A DNA stretch of 64,000 nt, taken from contig CAVQMU010000007.1 of assembly GCA_963713695.1 (NCBI GenBank), forward strand, positions 1-64,000, in the 5' to 3' direction. Position numbers and translations under genes: made by a program. This stretch comes from Rhodoblastus sp963713695 (GTDB lineage: Bacteria; Pseudomonadota; Alphaproteobacteria; Rhizobiales; Beijerinckiaceae). The notes under the pieces are model-generated. The model had not been told where the DNA came from, did no database searches, and saw only the letters and a list, made by a program, of their open reading frames with translations. Position 1 is the first letter of the stretch; each line of letters starts with the position of its first letter. Positions 35,323 through 44,455 of this stretch are shown piece after piece.

Positions 35323-37728
35323 ATGCAGGGACATACTTGTCAGGATATTCCCGACAAGCATGGGCGGTCGCGATCCGATATGTTGACGCTGAAAGGCCAA
35401 ACTTGGCCCCAGCGCCCCGGATGCCGCCTCGCCGTATGGAAGCCATTGCATAACTCAAGCAACCCATATCGCGAGCTTGTAGAGCGCATGCCTGGCGCCG
35501 CTGTCGTGCTCGGCGCCAACCATGCCATTCGATATTGCAATGGCGGCCTCGCGCGCATGCTTGGCCGGCCGGCATTGGCCGGAACCGACTTGCTGGAGCT
35601 CGTCTCCCAGGCTCAGCGCGACCTTATGAAAGAAATGCTCGCCGCGGCGGCAAGGGCGCCCTCCGCCGCAGAACTGGCGCTGATGAAGTCCGACGGCCGC
35701 GAGACGCCGGTGCGCGCCGCCGCCGCGCCAATGTCATTCGACGGCCAGCCCTGCGTCGCCCTGGTGGTGACGTCGCTCGACGAGATCGACGCGCTGAAAC
35801 GGTCCGCCGCCGAATTGCGCGACAGCGCCAGCGCGCGCGCGGCGACCGAGGAGGCCTTGCGGAAAAACGCGGCCTTGATGCGTCTCGCCGCTGATGCGGC
35901 GCGCATGACTTACGCCGAACTCGATTTCAAACTGGGCCGCCTCCATCTGGCGGATAATTTCGCTCGTGTGATGGGTTACGCGCCGCCGCCCCTGCAAGGG
36001 CGCGCCGATCTCGCCAGGATCACCGAAAACCTGCTGTCCCGGGTCGTGCCGGAGGATCGCGCGCGCGTTCAGGACGCAAATCGGAAATTCGTCGCCGGCG
36101 CCTGGGATGGCGCCGTCACTTACCGGGTGATTGGCGACGACGGAGTGGTGCGCTGGATCGAGGGACGCTGGACGGCGGAGGCCGACGCCAAGGGCGGACT
36201 GTCGCGCGGGATCGCCGCCAGCCTCGACGTGACGGCGCAGGTGGAGGCGCGCATCGAGCTTCAGGCCGCCAAGGACAAGGCGGAAGAAATTCTGTCGAGC
36301 ATCGCCGACGGGTTCTATGCGTTGGACGCGGACTGGCGCTTCGTTTATTTCAACGCCCGCGCCGAGGACCTTCTGAAAAAGTCGCGCGCAGACGTCGCAG
36401 GCCGCCGGTTCTTCGATGTATTCCCCGAGGTTGCGGATACCGAGGTTCACGCCAATTACAAGCGGGTCATGGCCGAGCGCCGTCCGCTCGATTTCGAAGT
36501 TGTTTCGCCGCTGCTCAAGCGTTTCACGATGTTCAGCGTCTATCCCACCCGCGAAGGCGGGATCTCCGTGTGCTTTCGCGACATATCGAAACAAAAGGAA
36601 GCGGAAGGCGAGATCGTTGGAGCGAGGGCGGAAGCCGAGCGGGCCGATCGATCCAAGTCGAGGTTTCTGGCGGCGGCGAGCCACGATCTGCGGCAGCCGG
36701 TCCAGTCTCTGGTGCTGCTTTTGTCAGTTCTGGAGCGTCAAGTCGCCGACCAGCCAAAAACGTTCGAAACGGCGCGAATGATGCGGGCGGCGGTCAACGG
36801 CCTGCACGGGCTGCTGACCAGCGTCCTCGACATCTCGCGCCTCGACGCGCGGGTGGTCGAGGCCGTCGCCGAATGCGTCGATGTCGGCGCCGTCGTCAGC
36901 CGGCTCGCCACCGAATACGCTCCCAAAGCGGAAGACGCGAAGCTGAGGCTGCGGCAGATCGTGCAGCGATTGCATGCGCGAACCGATCCTGCGCTGCTGG
37001 AGCGCGCGCTGCGCAATCTCATCGAAAATGCGCTGCGTTACACCAATGAAGGCGGAATCCTGCTTGCGGTCCGCCGCAAAGGCGCATGTGTCAGGATCGA
37101 CGTCATCGATACCGGCATCGGCATCGCCGCCGACAAGCAAGCGGATATTTTCGAAGAATTTCACCAGCTGAACAATCCCGGCCGCGATCTCGATCAGGGA
37201 ATGGGCCTGGGATTGGCCATCGTGGCCAGGCTCGCGAACTTGCTGGGCGCGGAGATCAGCGTGTCCTCGAGGGTCGGGCGGGGGTCCCGCTTCTCCCTGT
37301 CCCTGCCTCTCCGTCAAGGCGTCATTCCCCTGGCGGCGCCCCAGACGGAGATCAGCGATCCCGGCGGCCGCATTCTGGTCGTCGAAGACAACGCCATCGT
37401 GAAAGATGGCCTCGTCGCCTTGCTCGATCAATGCGGTTACGAGACCTTGGCCGCCGGCTGCGGCGAGGACGCGTTGACTATCGCGGCTCAAAGAGATTGG
37501 GATTTTGACGCCATCGTCCTCGACCATCGCCTTGGCCTTGGCCTCAACGGCCTCGACACTGCAACAGAGATCCAGCGCCGCGCCGGGCGCAGGATTCCCA
37601 CCATGCTGCTGACGGGCGACACGGCGAGAGGGCCATTCGCCGAGATCGAGGCGAGCGGCTACATTATTCTGCAAAAGCCGGTGGCGGCCGATGATTTGAG
37701 GCGCGAATTGTCGCGCCTGATCGGATAA
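35323..37728 (+). CDS. Hybrid histidine kinase with PAS domains and C-terminal receiver
   Basis: About 801 residues, no membrane helices, so probably a cytoplasmic sensor. Three PAS-like regions: ELVERMPGAAVVLGANHAIR, then ~200-300 (VVRWIEGRWTAEADAKGGLS) and DGFYALDADWRFVYFNARAE. HisKA has FLAAASHDLRQPVQSLVLLL. HATPase_c: NLIENALRYTNEG, DTGIGI, GMGLGLAIVARLANLLG. The receiver has ILVVEDNAIVKDGLVALLDQ, Asp in AIVLDHRLGLGLNGLD, LLTGDT and LQKPVAADDL. The RQPVQSL form marks a kinase subgroup often ending in a receiver. It is divergent from a FixJ-like regulator. Start between 35317 and 35380 is uncertain. Confidence 0.9.
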   Translation: MQGHTCQDIPDKHGRSRSDMLTLKGQTWPQRPGCRLAVWKPLHNSSNPYRELVERMPGAAVVLGANHAIRYCNGGLARMLGRPALAGTDLLELVSQAQRDLMKEMLAAAARAPSAAELALMKSDGRETPVRAAAAPMSFDGQPCVALVVTSLDEIDALKRSAAELRDSASARAATEEALRKNAALMRLAADAARMTYAELDFKLGRLHLADNFARVMGYAPPPLQGRADLARITENLLSRVVPEDRARVQDANRKFVAGAWDGAVTYRVIGDDGVVRWIEGRWTAEADAKGGLSRGIAASLDVTAQVEARIELQAAKDKAEEILSSIADGFYALDADWRFVYFNARAEDLLKKSRADVAGRRFFDVFPEVADTEVHANYKRVMAERRPLDFEVVSPLLKRFTMFSVYPTREGGISVCFRDISKQKEAEGEIVGARAEAERADRSKSRFLAAASHDLRQPVQSLVLLLSVLERQVADQPKTFETARMMRAAVNGLHGLLTSVLDISRLDARVVEAVAECVDVGAVVSRLATEYAPKAEDAKLRLRQIVQRLHARTDPALLERALRNLIENALRYTNEGGILLAVRRKGACVRIDVIDTGIGIAADKQADIFEEFHQLNNPGRDLDQGMGLGLAIVARLANLLGAEISVSSRVGRGSRFSLSLPLRQGVIPLAAPQTEISDPGGRILVVEDNAIVKDGLVALLDQCGYETLAAGCGEDALTIAAQRDWDFDAIVLDHRLGLGLNGLDTATEIQRRAGRRIPTMLLTGDTARGPFAEIEASGYIILQKPVAADDLRRELSRLIG

Positions 37729-37753
37729 AGCCTGATTGGTTCTGCCGGAAACC

Positions 37754-37781
37754 TTGCCTAAACCGCCGTCCCCCCTTATAA
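37754..37781 (+). promoter_or_regulatory. Putative promoter of rplY
   Basis: TTGCCT and TTATAA are separated by 16 bases, 68 bases before the rplY start. Prediction by inspection. Confidence 0.4.
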
Positions 37782-37848
37782 GCCCGGCTTCGCGTTCGTT
37801 TCCGACACCCCTGGAGGCGTGAGCGCGTTCATCTAGAGGATAGAACCC

Positions 37849-38503
37849 ATGGCCGAGATCAAGACCCTCGCCGCCACGGTTCGCAGCGGGACAGGCAAGG
37901 GGGCCGCCCGCAGCGTTCGTCGTGAAGGCAAGATTCCAGGCGTCATCTATGGCGGCGGCGAAGCCGCCCAGCCGATCACGCTCAACTACCGCGACATGCA
38001 CAAGCTGATTTACGCGGGCCACTTCCTGACGACGATTTTCGAAATCGAAATCGATGGCAAGAAAGAGCGCGCCATTCCGCGCGACTACCAGCTCGATGTC
38101 GTGCGCGACACGCCGCTGCATGTCGACTTCCTGCGCCTGAAGCCCGGTTCGCGCCTCAAGGTCAACGTGCCCGTGCATTTCCACAACCAGGAAGCGGCGC
38201 CCGGCATCAAGCGCGGCGGCTCGCTCAACATCGTGCTGCACACGATCGAACTCGTGGTTCCCGCGGACAATATCCCGGAATCCATCGACGGCCGACCTTA
38301 CCGGCCTCGACTTCAACGACGCGCTGCACATCGGCGCGATCAAGCTGCCGGAAGGCGTCGTCGCGGTCGACAAGACCAACTTCACCATCGCCACCATTTC
38401 GCCGCCGGCCGGCGGAGCGGAAGGGGCGGCCGAGGACGCCGCTGCGGCCGCTGCGGCTGCTGCCCTGCCGGCGCCCGCCAAGGCGGCTCCGGCCAAGAAG
38501 TAA
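37849..38503 (+). CDS. rplY: 50S ribosomal protein L25 / Ctc family (one frameshift)
   Basis: About 218 residues. It opens with the L25 domain (MAEIKTLAATVRSGTGKGAA, REGKIPGVIYGGGEAAQPIT, IPRDYQLDVVRDTPLHVDFL), which binds 5S rRNA. The beta domain of the long CTC form follows (NVPVHFHNQEAAPGIKRGG, LVVPADNIPESID). One extra G near 38290 shifts the frame. The true continuation, LTGLDFNDALHIGAIKLPEG then VDKTNFTIATISPP, is open in the next frame and ends in an Ala-rich tail closing PAPAKAAPAKK. The pairing rplY-pth is common in alphaproteobacteria. Confidence 0.93.
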
Positions 38504-38548
38504 TTCGACCTGTGACGCCAGCGGCCGGGCCGTTGGCGTGAGATCATG

Positions 38549-38581
38549 GAGCCGCCCGCCTCGTTGCGGGCGGTTCTGTTT
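38549..38581 (+). terminator. Hairpin between rplY and pth
   Basis: GAGCCGCCCGC and GCGGGCGGTTC form a stem of 11 pairs including one G-T, with a six-base loop, then TGTTT. It may lower read-through from rplY into pth or act as an mRNA processing structure. Confidence 0.6.
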
Positions 38582-38598
38582 GAGGGGCGCGCCATTCA

Positions 38599-39183
38599 AT
38601 GCTTCTGCTGGTCGGACTGGGCAATCCCGGCAGGGAATATGCGGGAAATCGCCATAACATCGGCTTCATGGCGCTCGACGCCATCGCTCGCGGCTGCAAC
38701 GCCACCCCTTTCCGCAAAAAATTCCAGGGCGAGACCTGCGAGGCGCGCATCGGCGACGACCGCGCCATCCTGCTCAAGCCCGAAACCTACATGAACGAAA
38801 GCGGCCGCTCGGTCGCGGAAGCCGCGCGCTTTCACAAGATCGCGCTAGGCGACATTGTCGTGCTGCACGACGAACTCGACCTCGCGCCCGGAAAATTGCG
38901 GGTGAAAATCGGTGGCGGCAACGCCGGCCACAATGGCCTGCGCTCGATCACCGCGCATATGGGCAATGACTACAGGCGCGTCCGGCTCGGCATCGGCCAT
39001 CCCGGCGACAAGGCCCGGGTGCACGGCTATGTGCTCAGCGATTTCGCCAAGGCGGAGCGTCCCTGGGTCGAGACGCTGTGCGACGCGGTGGCGCGCAACA
39101 TCGACCTGCTCGCGAAGGGCGACGACGCCCTGTTCCAGACCAGGGCGCACCTGGCGATGGAAGCGGCCGGTTTTTCCGACTGA
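38599..39183 (+). CDS. pth: Peptidyl-tRNA hydrolase
   Basis: Pth frees tRNA from aborted peptidyl-tRNA. 194 residues, normal length. Motifs: LLVGLGNPGREYAGNRHNIG with catalytic His, ILLKPETYMNESGRSVAEAA, IVVLHDELDLAPGKLRVKIG, GGNAGHNGLRSI (Asn/His of the active site), and YRRVRLGIGHPGDKARVHGY. It follows rplY as usual, but the ychF gene that often comes next is absent; a surface-glycan locus begins 11 bp later on the opposite strand. Confidence 0.97.
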   Translation: MLLLVGLGNPGREYAGNRHNIGFMALDAIARGCNATPFRKKFQGETCEARIGDDRAILLKPETYMNESGRSVAEAARFHKIALGDIVVLHDELDLAPGKLRVKIGGGNAGHNGLRSITAHMGNDYRRVRLGIGHPGDKARVHGYVLSDFAKAERPWVETLCDAVARNIDLLAKGDDALFQTRAHLAMEAAGFSD

Positions 39184-39194
39184 AGCGAATATCC

Positions 39195-40475
39195 TCAGGG
39201 AGAGCACGTCTGGGGCGCGGCCCTCAGTTCAGTGAGCGCTTCGCCGGCTGTCGCGCCGGGAGCCGCAGTCGGGATCGCATGGGGTGACGCGTCCGGAATA
39301 TCCAGGGCGTCAAGGCGGCGGCCCCAGGCCTCGTTGCAGAAATATTTCCGATAGACCTCGCGGAAATCGAAATCCGGCGTCTCCCCATCCAGCAGCGCCG
39401 AGAGCTTTTCCGCGAATTCGATCGGACGGTCGGCGATGAACGGCGCCATCTGCACCTTCACTTCCGCGGGAAGCCCGCGCACGGCCAGCGGCGACAGGAC
39501 CATCGGCACGCCCATCGCAAGCGCTTCGACGAATTTGACCGAAGCGCCTGATCCCATTGTCGTCGGAAGCATGACGGCCTGGGCGTTTTCGTAAAGCTCG
39601 GAAATGTCTTCAACCCGCCCGAGTAGGTGGATGTTGTCTCTCAAATGCAGGAAGGGATACTGGAGATGTTCCTGGATGAAATCGCAGATGTTGCCGGCAA
39701 AGACGAATTTGATGTTCTTGTCCGTAAAGGGAAGCACCTGCTTGATGAACCATTCGACGCTCGGAGGATTGGCGACATTCCAGCTTCCGACATAAAGAAC
39801 GCAGCGCTGGCGCGGGCGATGCTGGAACGACGTCAACCGGCGTTCGGCTTCCGGATGAAGCGTGATGTAGCTCGTCGATTGCGGAACGGTCAATTTGTCC
39901 GCAAAATAGGAGGCGTCGTCGTCGGAGACATGGATGACCCGGTCGGCCTTGTTCAGCCAGGCCAGCTCCATCGCGTCGGATCTCGCCTGGCGCTTTGCCG
40001 ATCTTTCGCTCTTGTGGTGCGCCATGATGTCATGGGTATGCGCGACGACGCGAATTTCGGGGTCGCCAAGTTCGTCGCGAATGCGCAATGCGAAATCGAC
40101 ATTGTCGCACCAGTTGACGCAGATTTCCCGCACGCGCACGGTCTTGAGAAAATCGCTCACGGCGGGGCGCAATTTTCCTGGCCGCATCATGTAGTTGCGA
40201 TGCAGGATCCCGTCGACATTTTGCCGGCGCAGAGCCTTGGAGGCCCAGAATCTGAGGCGTGCGACCTTGTCTTTCAAAAGCAACGAGCTGACGACGTCGG
40301 CCTTCAGCTCGGAATTGATCTCCTTTTTCCAGGCCTTGCGCCATTTGACTTCGGGAAGGAGGATCAGGACGGTTTTCCAGCCCTTGTTCTTGTAGAAGGC
40401 GATCTCAGCCGCAAAAATATTGTTGGAGCCCCCCTTCTCCCAGTGAGGCGCGATGATGATTGCGCAATCCTGCAT
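39195..40475 (-). CDS. Glycosyltransferase family 4 protein
   Basis: A 426-residue GT-B type enzyme. N-terminal acceptor domain: CAIIIAPHWEKGGSNNIFAA, VVAHTHDIMAHHKSERSAKR, HVSDDDASYFADKL. Donor domain: CVLYVGSWNVANPPSVEWFI, NIHLLGRVEDISELYENAQA, VMLPTTMGSGASVKFVEALA and GVPMVLSPLAVRGLP. GSGASVKFVEALA is the donor-binding block of this group. It probably adds a sugar to a surface polysaccharide. It is the first gene of the accessory glycan locus and converges on pth. Confidence 0.85.
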   Translation of the reverse strand: MQDCAIIIAPHWEKGGSNNIFAAEIAFYKNKGWKTVLILLPEVKWRKAWKKEINSELKADVVSSLLLKDKVARLRFWASKALRRQNVDGILHRNYMMRPGKLRPAVSDFLKTVRVREICVNWCDNVDFALRIRDELGDPEIRVVAHTHDIMAHHKSERSAKRQARSDAMELAWLNKADRVIHVSDDDASYFADKLTVPQSTSYITLHPEAERRLTSFQHRPRQRCVLYVGSWNVANPPSVEWFIKQVLPFTDKNIKFVFAGNICDFIQEHLQYPFLHLRDNIHLLGRVEDISELYENAQAVMLPTTMGSGASVKFVEALAMGVPMVLSPLAVRGLPAEVKVQMAPFIADRPIEFAEKLSALLDGETPDFDFREVYRKYFCNEAWGRRLDALDIPDASPHAIPTAAPGATAGEALTELRAAPQTCSP

Positions 40476-40554
40476 GTCCCCAATCCTTCAAGACGCCGTC
40501 AAATCATGCCGCGGCGCGGCCCGCTTCTTTGCAATGTTCGGGCCGTTCCGGCCT

Positions 40555-41421
40555 TCAGGCCTTCACGTACCAGTCGTCCCAACGCGAAAAAATCTCGAAC
40601 TTGCGCTGATAGCCATGGGAGGACAGCAGGTCGAAGATCTTGTCGCGCATCGGCGTGTAATTGTGTTCGCAGCTTATGACGCGGAACTGGTATTTGCCGA
40701 AATCGAGATTGCTCAGAATGTCGTATTCGCTGCCTTCGGTGTCGATCGAGAGGAAGTCGATGACCTCGGGGGCGTGATATTTTTCCAGGAGGTCGTTGAG
40801 CGAAATGGTCTCGACCTCGTAGGTCTTTCCGTCCTTCCGGCCGGCGACATGGCCGTCAAGCTCGCTGTATGCCGAAATGGTCGACAATTCCGCGACGTCG
40901 GTTTCATTGAAGGTTACGGTCGCCCCGGTCTTGCTCCAGACGCATTTCGTTTCGACGGGCGATTTCCTGTTTTTGGCGATGGCTTCGTGCCAGCATCGGG
41001 CGGGTTCGGCGAGAATGCCGGTCCAGCCATAATCCTGTTCCAGCATGTAGGAATTGCTCAGGTCCACGCCGTCAGTCGCGCCGAAATCGACGAAAAATCC
41101 GTTGCGCTTGAGGCCGAGCGCGGCCAGGGCGAAGAGATCCTGCCTGTTCTGGGCCTTGGAGCGCTTGATCGCGGGAAAGAGCTGCAAGACATGTTCCGGG
41201 CCGACATTCAGCAGGAATTCCATGTCATAAACCGGCCGCGAGGCGTCATCGACCTTGCGCTCCAGTTCGGCAATCTTCTTCATCGCGTCGTCAAGCTTGC
41301 GTTCCAGATCAGCGAGCATCTTGGTCTTTCCCTGAATTTCCGAGTGGCTGGCGATAGCGTCGCGATATCGGGCCGAATTTCTTCCATGCCAATTGCGCAA
41401 GCGCGTTCTCAAATCCATCAA
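40555..41421 (-). CDS. FkbM-family SAM-dependent methyltransferase
   Basis: A 288-residue protein. Residues ~25-65 form a coiled coil (EIQGKTKMLADLERKLDDAM, KKIAELERKVDDA). The FkbM domain has GFFVDFGATDGVDLSNSYML (SAM-binding), TGILAEPARCWHEAIAKN, and the family mark PEVIDFLSIDTEGSEYDILS. Such enzymes O-methylate sugars of surface glycans or small metabolites. It is cotranscribed with the downstream GT4 gene (79 bp gap) and divergent from the sulfotransferase. Confidence 0.88.
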   Translation of the reverse strand: MMDLRTRLRNWHGRNSARYRDAIASHSEIQGKTKMLADLERKLDDAMKKIAELERKVDDASRPVYDMEFLLNVGPEHVLQLFPAIKRSKAQNRQDLFALAALGLKRNGFFVDFGATDGVDLSNSYMLEQDYGWTGILAEPARCWHEAIAKNRKSPVETKCVWSKTGATVTFNETDVAELSTISAYSELDGHVAGRKDGKTYEVETISLNDLLEKYHAPEVIDFLSIDTEGSEYDILSNLDFGKYQFRVISCEHNYTPMRDKIFDLLSSHGYQRKFEIFSRWDDWYVKA

Positions 41422-41737
41422 TCCGTCCTTTTTGCATTCTTTTGCGCGGGAGACTATTCATCCTCGCCAGATTTGTAAAACGGCCGCCGGATATCCGGCC
41501 TGCGCGAACGAACCCGCTTTCGCGTCAGTGTGGTAGCCTGTTGTGGACAAGTCCGTCGGCGCTGCGAAATATGCAGCTGGAGATTGCGGGCCGTTCCTGG
41601 TTTGCTATTATGACATAAGCGTGACGCGATCCGCGGTTCATTCGTTCGATTCTTATCCTTGGAAAATTCGCGCGGCGCCATTGGCGTGCGACATGGCGGT
41701 CTTGGCGGCAAGCGGGCTGTGGCCGAAGTTGGCGGAC

Positions 41738-42829
41738 ATGAACTTATTATCATCTGCGCGGAAATCTGGAGCTCCGGAGAGCGGCAAGCGCGAACCTGTC
41801 GATCTGGGCATTGGCAGCGCGGTCTATGTCTTCGGCAGCCCCTGCGATCAATTCTACGGAACCATGGTTTTCCTGCCGGACGGGTCGATCGCCGGATATT
41901 CCCAGCCGAATGAAGCGCGATGGGCGCTCGACGGCGACGTCCTGACGTTTTTCAACGTCCTTGGCGAGCCGACAAGTCGCCTGCGTCGCGATGGCGGGTC
42001 CGGCTGCTGGTTGGGGACGCCCGTCAATTCGAAATGGCCCCTGGCGCTCATTCCCATCATGAGGCACCAGCGGCCGAATTCGAACTTGTCGCTCCCGCCG
42101 GTGCTGATCAATTCCATCCCGAAATCCGGAACTTATTTCGCCAAATCCGTCTTCGCGGAACTTGGCTGGCGCCCGGTGCGGCTGCATCTGAGTGGAAGCT
42201 CCGTTGTCGATGACTTTCGCGACGTCGACGAAAAAGACATGCACGTTGAATTGAATCATAAATTCAACTGTCCGATGGGATGCGTCGCGGCGATCCTGAA
42301 GCCCGGCGATCTCGTCACCGGCCATATCGGCCCCCTCGACGAGGTCGAGGCTTTGCGCGCGCGCAATGTCATGGTTCTCTCGATGGTCAGGAATTTGCGG
42401 AACGTCCTGGTCAGCCTGTGCAATTTCAAGCTGCAAAAAGTGCGCCCCACCAGCCTTGGCGACCGCCTTTGGCGCGAGGTCGCCGACGCCGAGCGCTTTA
42501 CGTCCTTCCTGGCTTTTTATGCGGAGAAGGATATCGAATTCATCAAATATATGGCGACCCAGTTCCTGCGCGACCCCCAGGCGCGCCGCGTGCGTTTCGA
42601 GGACATGCTCGACGGCCGTGTTTCGACGGAGCTGGCCGCCCGGCTTGACGCCGCTTCGCCCGGCCTTTCTATGCGGTTCAGCAGCGCGGTCGAAAAGCGG
42701 GTCCGCACGCAGAATTCGACCTATTCTGGCCATCTGGCCAATTGGCGAAGCGTCTGGAACGACGCCGCGGAACGATTTTTCGAGGAGTCCGGCCTGCGCG
42801 ATCTCAACGTGGCGCTCGGCTACGAATAG
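41738..42829 (+). CDS. Sulfotransferase with N-terminal beta domain
   Basis: About 363 residues from the ATG at 41738; the frame is open back to 41543. The N-terminal ~95 residues (FYGTMVFLPDGSIAGYSQPN, EARWALDGDVLTFFNVLGEP) look like a small beta domain found fused to carbohydrate-active proteins. The sulfotransferase part has the 5'-phosphosulfate loop VLINSIPKSGTYFAKSVFAE, the 3'-phosphate block VMVLSMVRNLRNVLVSLCNF (Arg and Ser), and the C-terminal STYSGHLANWRSVWNDAAER. It would move sulfate from PAPS to a sugar of the surface polymer. PAPS synthesis genes are not in the window. Confidence 0.85.
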   Translation: MNLLSSARKSGAPESGKREPVDLGIGSAVYVFGSPCDQFYGTMVFLPDGSIAGYSQPNEARWALDGDVLTFFNVLGEPTSRLRRDGGSGCWLGTPVNSKWPLALIPIMRHQRPNSNLSLPPVLINSIPKSGTYFAKSVFAELGWRPVRLHLSGSSVVDDFRDVDEKDMHVELNHKFNCPMGCVAAILKPGDLVTGHIGPLDEVEALRARNVMVLSMVRNLRNVLVSLCNFKLQKVRPTSLGDRLWREVADAERFTSFLAFYAEKDIEFIKYMATQFLRDPQARRVRFEDMLDGRVSTELAARLDAASPGLSMRFSSAVEKRVRTQNSTYSGHLANWRSVWNDAAERFFEESGLRDLNVALGYE

Positions 42830-42937
42830 GATGCGCCCGCGGCCATCGCATGCGCCAGACATTTCCTCCTTTCGGGAAAACGGCTAAAAGGGCCTTGCTT
42901 CGTCGGCGGCGCGCCGGCTGCGGCTGCCATTTTTCTC

Positions 42938-44188
42938 GTGAGGGGCGACGCGTTGGCCGGGGACTCCTTCTTTCGCCGGGCGCTCGGCAGGTTTTTCGGA
43001 GCGCCGCGCATCCCCGCGCAGGCGACGGGCGGCAAGCATGCTCTGGTCGTCGTGCCGTTTCATGGCGTCGACGCCGCCAGCATTCTCGTCGATAGCGCGG
43101 CCTCCTCGCTCAAGGCGGCGGGCTATGTCGTCCACGCCCTGCATTACAGCGCTGGAAAAACCCGGCCGCGTTCGCCGTTCTGGGACCATGTCTATCATCT
43201 GAAGGCGCAGACCGGATCGTTCGGCAAATCCCGGTGGCGCCCGTCGTCAACCGGCGTCGAGGCGGATTTCGACCGGCTGGACGACTGGGCCGGCGACGAA
43301 CTGGCGCTATTCGTCGCCAGGCTCGGCAAGGCCTTCGATTTCGAAATCTGCATCTGCAATTACGTGTTCCTGTCCCGCGCGTTGGACTCCCTCCCTGATA
43401 CGACGGCGCGGATCCTTTATACCCATGACGTCTTTGCCGGGCGCAACGAACGCATCGCCGAGGCGGGAGGCAGTCCGCGCGGCTGGTATTTCTCGACGAC
43501 GCCGTCCGAGGAGGCCAGGGGGCTGCGCCGCGCCGATCTCGTCGTGGCGATCCAGGCGGAAGAAGCCGAATATTTCGCAGCGGCGGTGGGGCCGGAGCGC
43601 GTTCGGGTCTACCCCTATGTTCCGCCGCGCCGATTTCTCGCGCCGCGCAATTCGGGCGCGCCGTTCGCGCTGGGCTACATCGCTTCGGCGCATTACCCGA
43701 ATGTCGACGCCATCAAAAGTTTCATCGCAGGTTTCGACTTTTCCGGGACCACGGTCCTGCGCATCGCCGGCACCGTCTGCATGTGGCTGGCCAAGATCAA
43801 GCTTCCGCCGCAAGTCGAGTTGCTTGGCGTGGTGGACAATCTCGCCGGTTTTTACGCGTCTTGCGATCTCTTCATCAATCCGGACATGCTGAAGTCGGGG
43901 CTCAAGATCAAATGCGTGGAAGCCTTGTCGTTCGGCAGGCCCCTCATCTGCACGGAGGCGGCCGCGGCGGGGATAGGCGTCAACGCGGACTTTCATCGCG
44001 CCAGGACAATCGCCGAAGTGTCGGAGCATGCGTCGCGCGCGATCGGCGATGCGGCGTTTCTGGATCGCATCACGCTGGAAAGCCGTGCGGTTTTCGACAA
44101 TTTCGCGCATCGATACGCGTCAGCGGACCTGATCGCGAAATGCCGCGAAATTGTTGAAGCCAGAGCGAAGCAAGCTTGCGTCGAATAG
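42938..44188 (+). CDS. Glycosyltransferase (GT4-like)
   Basis: A 416-residue protein with a GTG start at 42938; a later start (for example TTG 42953) cannot be excluded. N-terminal domain: HALVVVPFHGVDAASILVDS, ILYTHDVFAGRNERIAEAGG, RRADLVVAIQAEEAEYFAAA. C-terminal domain: GYIASAHYPNVDAIKSFIAG, VELLGVVDNLAGFYASCDLF, and LKIKCVEALSFGRPLICTEA, the donor-binding block. It belongs to the same type of surface-glycan glycosyltransferase as the other GT4 gene in the locus. It follows the sulfotransferase on the same strand. Confidence 0.82.
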   Translation: MRGDALAGDSFFRRALGRFFGAPRIPAQATGGKHALVVVPFHGVDAASILVDSAASSLKAAGYVVHALHYSAGKTRPRSPFWDHVYHLKAQTGSFGKSRWRPSSTGVEADFDRLDDWAGDELALFVARLGKAFDFEICICNYVFLSRALDSLPDTTARILYTHDVFAGRNERIAEAGGSPRGWYFSTTPSEEARGLRRADLVVAIQAEEAEYFAAAVGPERVRVYPYVPPRRFLAPRNSGAPFALGYIASAHYPNVDAIKSFIAGFDFSGTTVLRIAGTVCMWLAKIKLPPQVELLGVVDNLAGFYASCDLFINPDMLKSGLKIKCVEALSFGRPLICTEAAAAGIGVNADFHRARTIAEVSEHASRAIGDAAFLDRITLESRAVFDNFAHRYASADLIAKCREIVEARAKQACVE

Positions 44189-44455
44189 GCATTTTTGCCG
44201 ACGCGGATATCAGGTTCAGGCGAATCCGGGATTGCGCCGATCGGCGTTTCAATCAACGGTGGCAAATTTAGGTGACGCCACCTGTAGTTGACGCTGACAT
44301 GTTGGCATGCTACCCAAGTTACTCCATGGCCGAAACGGTGCCAGGTTAAGTGAAAAACATCTATTATCCCGCATGTTTGTTGGCGTGAACTGTAGATATA
44401 CAGTGACGAACGGGCTGACACGAATTGCCACGATCGTCACGAGGTCTCAGTCTGC

